In this document: piece by piece, positions 24,668 through 28,168 of the stretch | Numbering within the stretch: position 1 is the stretch's first letter | Layout: each line of letters opens with the position of its first letter | Assembly: GCF_938041645.1 (NCBI RefSeq) | Contig: NZ_CALIST010000031.1 | Span: forward strand, 1-28,168 | Reading direction: 5' to 3' | DNA length: 28,168 bases | Source: an uncultured Campylobacter sp. | GTDB taxonomy: Bacteria > Campylobacterota > Campylobacteria > Campylobacterales > Campylobacteraceae | Translations under genes and position numbers: made by a program | The notes under the pieces: model-generated | Database searches by the model: none | The model's input: only the letters and a program-made list of their open reading frames with translations | Told to the model about the DNA's origin: nothing

Positions 24668-25579
24668 AAATTTAGACGCTATGCACTAGATAAATTTCAT
24701 AGCTTCGCTATTATGCGATAATGATCTTATTAAACTTGCTGTATCCGCCCGCATAAAATTTTACCGCAAGCGCCGCAAGATAATTCATAAAATTCTACGC
24801 TTTCTATGCCGCTTTAAAATTCCTCAATAAGAAAGAATTTAGGCTCAATTCGCAGAGGAATTTCATAGTCTGCCTTATGCTTAAAGAACTGGCGTAATCT
24901 TAGGTTCTTTTACCAAAGCCAAAAAAGCTTATCAAAGCGGCAATACCATCATTATTGGCTTTATTGCTAAGGCCGGTGCCTTTTATTTATATTCTGCGCT
25001 TTATATTTTAAAAGTAAGCTACGAAATTTCGAAGTAAAAGTGAAATTGTATAAGAAAAATCACGTAAAACTTAAAATTATAAAATTTTAAAACTGCTTGT
25101 CTTAGAATTTATAAGCAAAATTTCGCAAGGTCTAAAATTTTAAAATTCCGTGCTTTAGAATTTCAAATTTCAACACGCTTCTCATTAAGGTTTGGGCTAA
25201 ATTTTAAATTTTAGGCAATTAAATTTTAAAATTCTGCGCCTAAATCTTGCCTGTGAATTTTAAAATTACCCAGCGCAGTTTTGATCGTTCACTTCAAAGA
25301 GGCGACCTGTTATAAAACTACGCGAAACAAGTCTTGGCACGAGCTTTGCTTTAGCTACACAAAGCCTTAAATTTAGACCTTGACGGCAGGCAAATCTAAC
25401 TGCTTACGATATAGAATTTCAAGCGGTATTCATAGCGTTGTAAACCTATATTTTTTATAATTTTACAGTTTAGCAAAACAGGCTATGCAAATGAACGGTC
25501 TATAAGTTTAAGATCTACTTTTTTGCAATTTTATACTAATAGAAAATATTTGATATCTCGTTAAGCTATGGATTTAAGC
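24668..25579. other. About 0.9 kb without a supported gene
   Basis: The spacer is AAATTTTAAA-rich and densest at 25070-25260. One open stretch (24885-25037, plus strand, stop at the end, no start codon or ribosome site) reads in part SGNTIIIGFIAKAGAFYLYS and looks like the hydrophobic tail of a lost membrane protein. I recognise no family. No tRNA, small-RNA family or mobile element is apparent. Confidence 0.45.
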
Positions 25580-26254
25580 CTACTTTTTCGTAATTTTATA
25601 GAGTAAATTTCCGATGCTTTGTATGATCTGCACGAGTACGATCAGGATCACGACTGTGTATGCCATTATATCGGGGCGGAAGCGCTGAAAGCCGTAGCGG
25701 ATCGCCACGTCGCCGAGCCCGCCGCCGCCGACCGTGCCCGCCATCGCCGTAAATCCGATGATGACGATAAGCGTCAGAGTAATCGCGCCGATGATACTAG
25801 GCAGTGCCTCGACGAACATTACGCGAAAGATTATCTGCGTCTTGTTCGCGCCGAAGCTCTTCGCCGCCTCGATCACGCCGCTATCTACCTCAAGCAGAGC
25901 GCTTTCGATTAGGCGCGCGATAAAGGGCGCCGAGCCGATAGTAAGCGGCACGATCGCCGCAGTGGTGCCGATGCTCGTGCCGATAAGAAGCTTTGTAAGC
26001 GGAAAGAGCACGATCAGCAAAATTATAAACGGGAAGCTTCGCAGCGTGTTTATCGCAACGTCCAGCACGGCGTAGACGATGCGGTTTTCGCAAAGCCCGC
26101 CGCGACGCGTAAGGATAAGCACGATCGCGAGCACGAGCCCTAAAATAAACGCCAAAGCCGTGCTTATGAAGGTCATATACAGCGTCTCCAGCGTCGCGTT
26201 TAACAGCAGCTTCGGAATCGTTCCGCTAAAAAAATTTTGTATCCACTCTATCAT
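25580..26254 (-). CDS. metI: MetI-type ABC permease (D/L-methionine uptake)
   Basis: A 224-residue inner-membrane permease of the methionine uptake family. Five hydrophobic segments are visible, with the cytoplasmic EAA loop EAAKSFGANKTQIIFRVMFV (about 128-147) that contacts the ATPase. Family stretches are NTLRSFPFIILLI (about 67-79), the segment GSAPFIARLIESALLEVD and GFTAMAGTVGGGGLGDVAIRYGFQRF (about 168-193), very like E. coli MetI. An AAAGGA site precedes the ATG. In most genomes it sits between metN and metQ; here neither is adjacent. The upstream neighbour is the ubiD gene on the same strand and downstream there is no gene. It must either use an ATPase encoded elsewhere or be a leftover. 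Family sure; methionine specificity inferred. Confidence 0.9.
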   Translation of the reverse strand: MIEWIQNFFSGTIPKLLLNATLETLYMTFISTALAFILGLVLAIVLILTRRGGLCENRIVYAVLDVAINTLRSFPFIILLIVLFPLTKLLIGTSIGTTAAIVPLTIGSAPFIARLIESALLEVDSGVIEAAKSFGANKTQIIFRVMFVEALPSIIGAITLTLIVIIGFTAMAGTVGGGGLGDVAIRYGFQRFRPDIMAYTVVILIVLVQIIQSIGNLLYKITKK

Positions 26255-26375
26255 TTATGTCCTTTCATTTTGTGCTTGCTTGCGCTATATCGAGCTTTTG
26301 CACCGCTTTAAAATTTTTTGAAATTTTAAAATTTCGCTGCAGCAAATTTTGCGCCTTAAAATTTTAACCCTCGCG

Positions 26376-26396
26376 AAGCGGTAAATTTTACCGCTT
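26376..26396. promoter_or_regulatory. Perfect 10-base inverted repeat between ubiD and metI
   Basis: AAGCGGTAAA and TTTACCGCTT are exact reverse complements separated by one base. It lies 110 bases after the ubiD stop and 122 bases before the metI start, both on the minus strand. No T run follows on the minus strand, so an operator or protein site is as likely as a terminator. Confidence 0.45.
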
Positions 26397-26505
26397 AGAA
26401 CTCGTAAATTTAGACGAAATTCTATCTAAATTTAATGTGCAGCCCTTAAAATCAGAGTGAAAAATTTTAAAATTTCAAATCCGCGCGAAATTTCGCTCCA
26501 CGCCC

Positions 26506-28168
26506 TCAAAAAATTTCAAATTTCTTAAATAGCTCGGGCTCATCCTGCACGATGCCGCGCTCTATGAGGCTTGCCACGACTTCGCGGCTGCAGAGCGTCT
26601 CCTGCGGCCACCGGCGCGTATAGCCCTCCCACTCGTGCTTGCTCGTAGCGTCGATGCAGATGCGATCGTCCTGCGCCATAAACACGTCGCGCAGCGCATC
26701 GATGCTGTTTACGATGCACCAAACGCTCATATAGAGGTTGCTCGCGTCATTTCTCGCATCGGTAAAAATCAAAATTTTAAAATGCTCGCTAAATTTCAAA
26801 AGCCGACGCCAGCTCCGCTCTACGAGCTCTTTTTTGTCTATGTTTATTAGCACGAGCGGGTTTTTCGTATCGCAAAAGTGCTGCTTAAGCGCCAAAATAG
26901 CGGGCTCCTCGCTTTGAAATTTCGCTAGCAGCTCCTCGTCGCTTAAAATTTGCGGCGCCTGCGAGCTTAAATCCGCCGTCGCATCGATACCGAGCTTGCC
27001 GCCGAAGCAGGAGTTCGGGCTTGCGTGATCGAGCTGATCGCACACACCCTCGCTAAAAACGAGGCTGCGCGCGCCTATGCGGTTTAGGATGTACTTCGTA
27101 AGCGCCTCGTACTCATCTAAGCTCGGCGCGTCCTGCGGTACGAAAACGGCGTGTTTTACGAAGCTCATCTGCCCCACGCCCCAAAACGCGTGCATGATCT
27201 GTTTGGCAGCAGCCGGGTAGCGCACGGCGATCTTAGCCAAAATTAGGTTGTGAAATACGCCGTTCTCGGGCATTTTATAATCGATCAGATCGGGCGCGCT
27301 CGTGCGAAACAGCGGCAAGAAGATCCGCTCGGTCGCATATCCCATAAATTTATCCTCAAGCGGCGGCTTGCCGACGACGGTGGCGTGAAGTACGGGCGTA
27401 CGCTTGTGCGTGATCGCGCTAACTTCCATCACCGGGAAGGGCTCTACCGGCGTGTAATATCCGGTATGATCGCCGAAAGGCCCCTCCGGTTCGCTTACTG
27501 TGGGATCGACAAAGCCCTCGATCACGTAATCCGCGTCTGCGGGAATGTAAATTTCATTCGTAAGCGATTTTACGAGGCGAGCGGGGCTGCGGCGGATGAA
27601 GCCGTAAAGCAGCAGCTCAAAAAACCCCTTCGGCAGCGGCGCCTGACCGCACCAGATATAGAGCGGATCGCCGCCGATCGCCACGGATACGGGCATCTTT
27701 CGCCCAGCTTTGCGGTATTCGTCGAAAAAGCCCGCGCCGTCTTTGTGTATCTGCCAGTGCATCCCCAAGCGGTCGCGCCCGTAAATTTGCAGACGATACA
27801 TGCCGAGATTTTGCGTTTGCGAGTTTAGATCCTTCGTATAGACCTGCCCCATCGTGATGAACGCGCCGCCATCATTCTCCCAGGTCTTAAGAACTGGAAG
27901 CTCGCCCAAATCGACATCGGCGCCCAGATGTGCGACCTGCTGGCACTCGCCGCGACCGCTAAGGCGCTTTACAAAAATTTTACGCAGCGAGATTAAGTGT
28001 GCTAAAAAATCAAGCTTTTCGCTGAAGTTTTGCGGACGCTTCGGCTTTAGCAGGCTCTCAATCTCGGCGGCGATCTCGTCAGGTTCGCGGCCGAGGATTA
28101 AATTTAGAGCGGGGAAGGAGCCGAAAATATTGCTTAGCACAGGCGGCATCTGTTTGCCCTGCGCGTTT
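26506..28168 (-). CDS. ubiD: UbiD-family decarboxylase, 5' end cut by the window edge
   Basis: At least 547 residues of a prenylated-FMN-dependent UbiD decarboxylase. The frame remains open to the window edge (NAQGKQ before MPPVLSNIFGSF), and full UbiD proteins have about 50-60 more N-terminal residues, so the ATG at 28149 is internal. Visible motifs include NLILGREPDE, the IGGDPLYIWCGQAPLP segment and the hallmark EGPFGDHTGYYTP, which contributes cofactor-site residues. In ubiquinone-free Campylobacter, a UbiD-like enzyme (MqnL type) is thought to decarboxylate the prenylated naphthoate in the futalosine route to menaquinone; I infer that role here. Activity needs a UbiX flavin prenyltransferase, which is not in the window. 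Codon use is strongly GC-rich and normal for the genome. Confidence 0.92.
   Translation of the reverse strand, partial: NAQGKQMPPVLSNIFGSFPALNLILGREPDEIAAEIESLLKPKRPQNFSEKLDFLAHLISLRKIFVKRLSGRGECQQVAHLGADVDLGELPVLKTWENDGGAFITMGQVYTKDLNSQTQNLGMYRLQIYGRDRLGMHWQIHKDGAGFFDEYRKAGRKMPVSVAIGGDPLYIWCGQAPLPKGFFELLLYGFIRRSPARLVKSLTNEIYIPADADYVIEGFVDPTVSEPEGPFGDHTGYYTPVEPFPVMEVSAITHKRTPVLHATVVGKPPLEDKFMGYATERIFLPLFRTSAPDLIDYKMPENGVFHNLILAKIAVRYPAAAKQIMHAFWGVGQMSFVKHAVFVPQDAPSLDEYEALTKYILNRIGARSLVFSEGVCDQLDHASPNSCFGGKLGIDATADLSSQAPQILSDEELLAKFQSEEPAILALKQHFCDTKNPLVLINIDKKELVERSWRRLLKFSEHFKILIFTDARNDASNLYMSVWCIVNSIDALRDVFMAQDDRICIDATSKHEWEGYTRRWPQETLCSREVVASLIERGIVQDEPELFKKFEIF

Noticed and set aside
25070..25260. 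Dense AAATTTTAAAATT words considered as an origin or repeat array
   Set aside because: The same words fill most spacers in the window; there is no regular period, DnaA-box cluster or replication gene nearby.
27250..27828. 192-codon plus-strand ORF opposite ubiD
   Set aside because: It is antisense to conserved UbiD motifs; long antisense frames are expected in GC-rich codon usage.

Overview
The window looks like a chromosomal piece of a non-thermophilic Campylobacter, most likely from the oral, fumarate-respiring group (C. gracilis, C. showae, C. rectus or C. concisus type). The evidence is the gene order htrA / cbpA-hspR / kefB, which matches Cj1228-Cj1231 of C. jejuni as I recall it, Campylobacter-like promoters, and spacers crowded with AAATTTTA-type words. 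The species assignment is inference. I saw no rRNA, tRNA, CRISPR array or insertion sequence.

Layout. (1) 115-5870 is a tight same-strand metabolic cluster: a RidA imine deaminase, a DcuC C4-dicarboxylate carrier, a cystathionine beta-lyase-type PLP enzyme, a fumarase/aspartase-superfamily lyase related to adenylosuccinate lyase but lacking one of its catalytic histidines, and an MmgE/PrpD protein. Together they suggest breakdown of an amino- or thio-linked C4-dicarboxylate adduct, which would feed fumarate or succinate to anaerobic respiration. Its codon use differs from the next block. (2) 6218-7968 holds rseP and yggS, overlapping by four bases and preceded by a nested inverted-repeat structure. 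(3) 8.2-11.6 kb is a decaying stretch: an ABC ATPase relic with a frameshift at its signature motif, two unrecognised genes, an SF0329-like gene interrupted by one amber codon, and a methyltransferase gene frameshifted at a tandem CAAAAAG repeat. (4) 11.9-13.1 kb has a multi-spanning membrane protein and two tiny overlapping ORFs.

(5) 13286-18246 is the stress and homeostasis block: a KefB-type antiporter, hspR and cbpA on the minus strand, with htrA divergent. A HAIR-like HspR operator lies over the -35 region of the cbpA promoter, so HspR probably controls its own operon and possibly htrA. (6) 19103-24574 encodes an autotransporter of 1823 residues with a beta-helix passenger, a duplicated module of about 270 residues and a C-terminal beta-barrel; it has its own promoter and a clear terminator. 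(7) The right end carries about 1 kb of apparently non-coding DNA, an isolated metI permease without metN or metQ, and a ubiD-family decarboxylase (menaquinone pathway candidate) that runs off the window edge.
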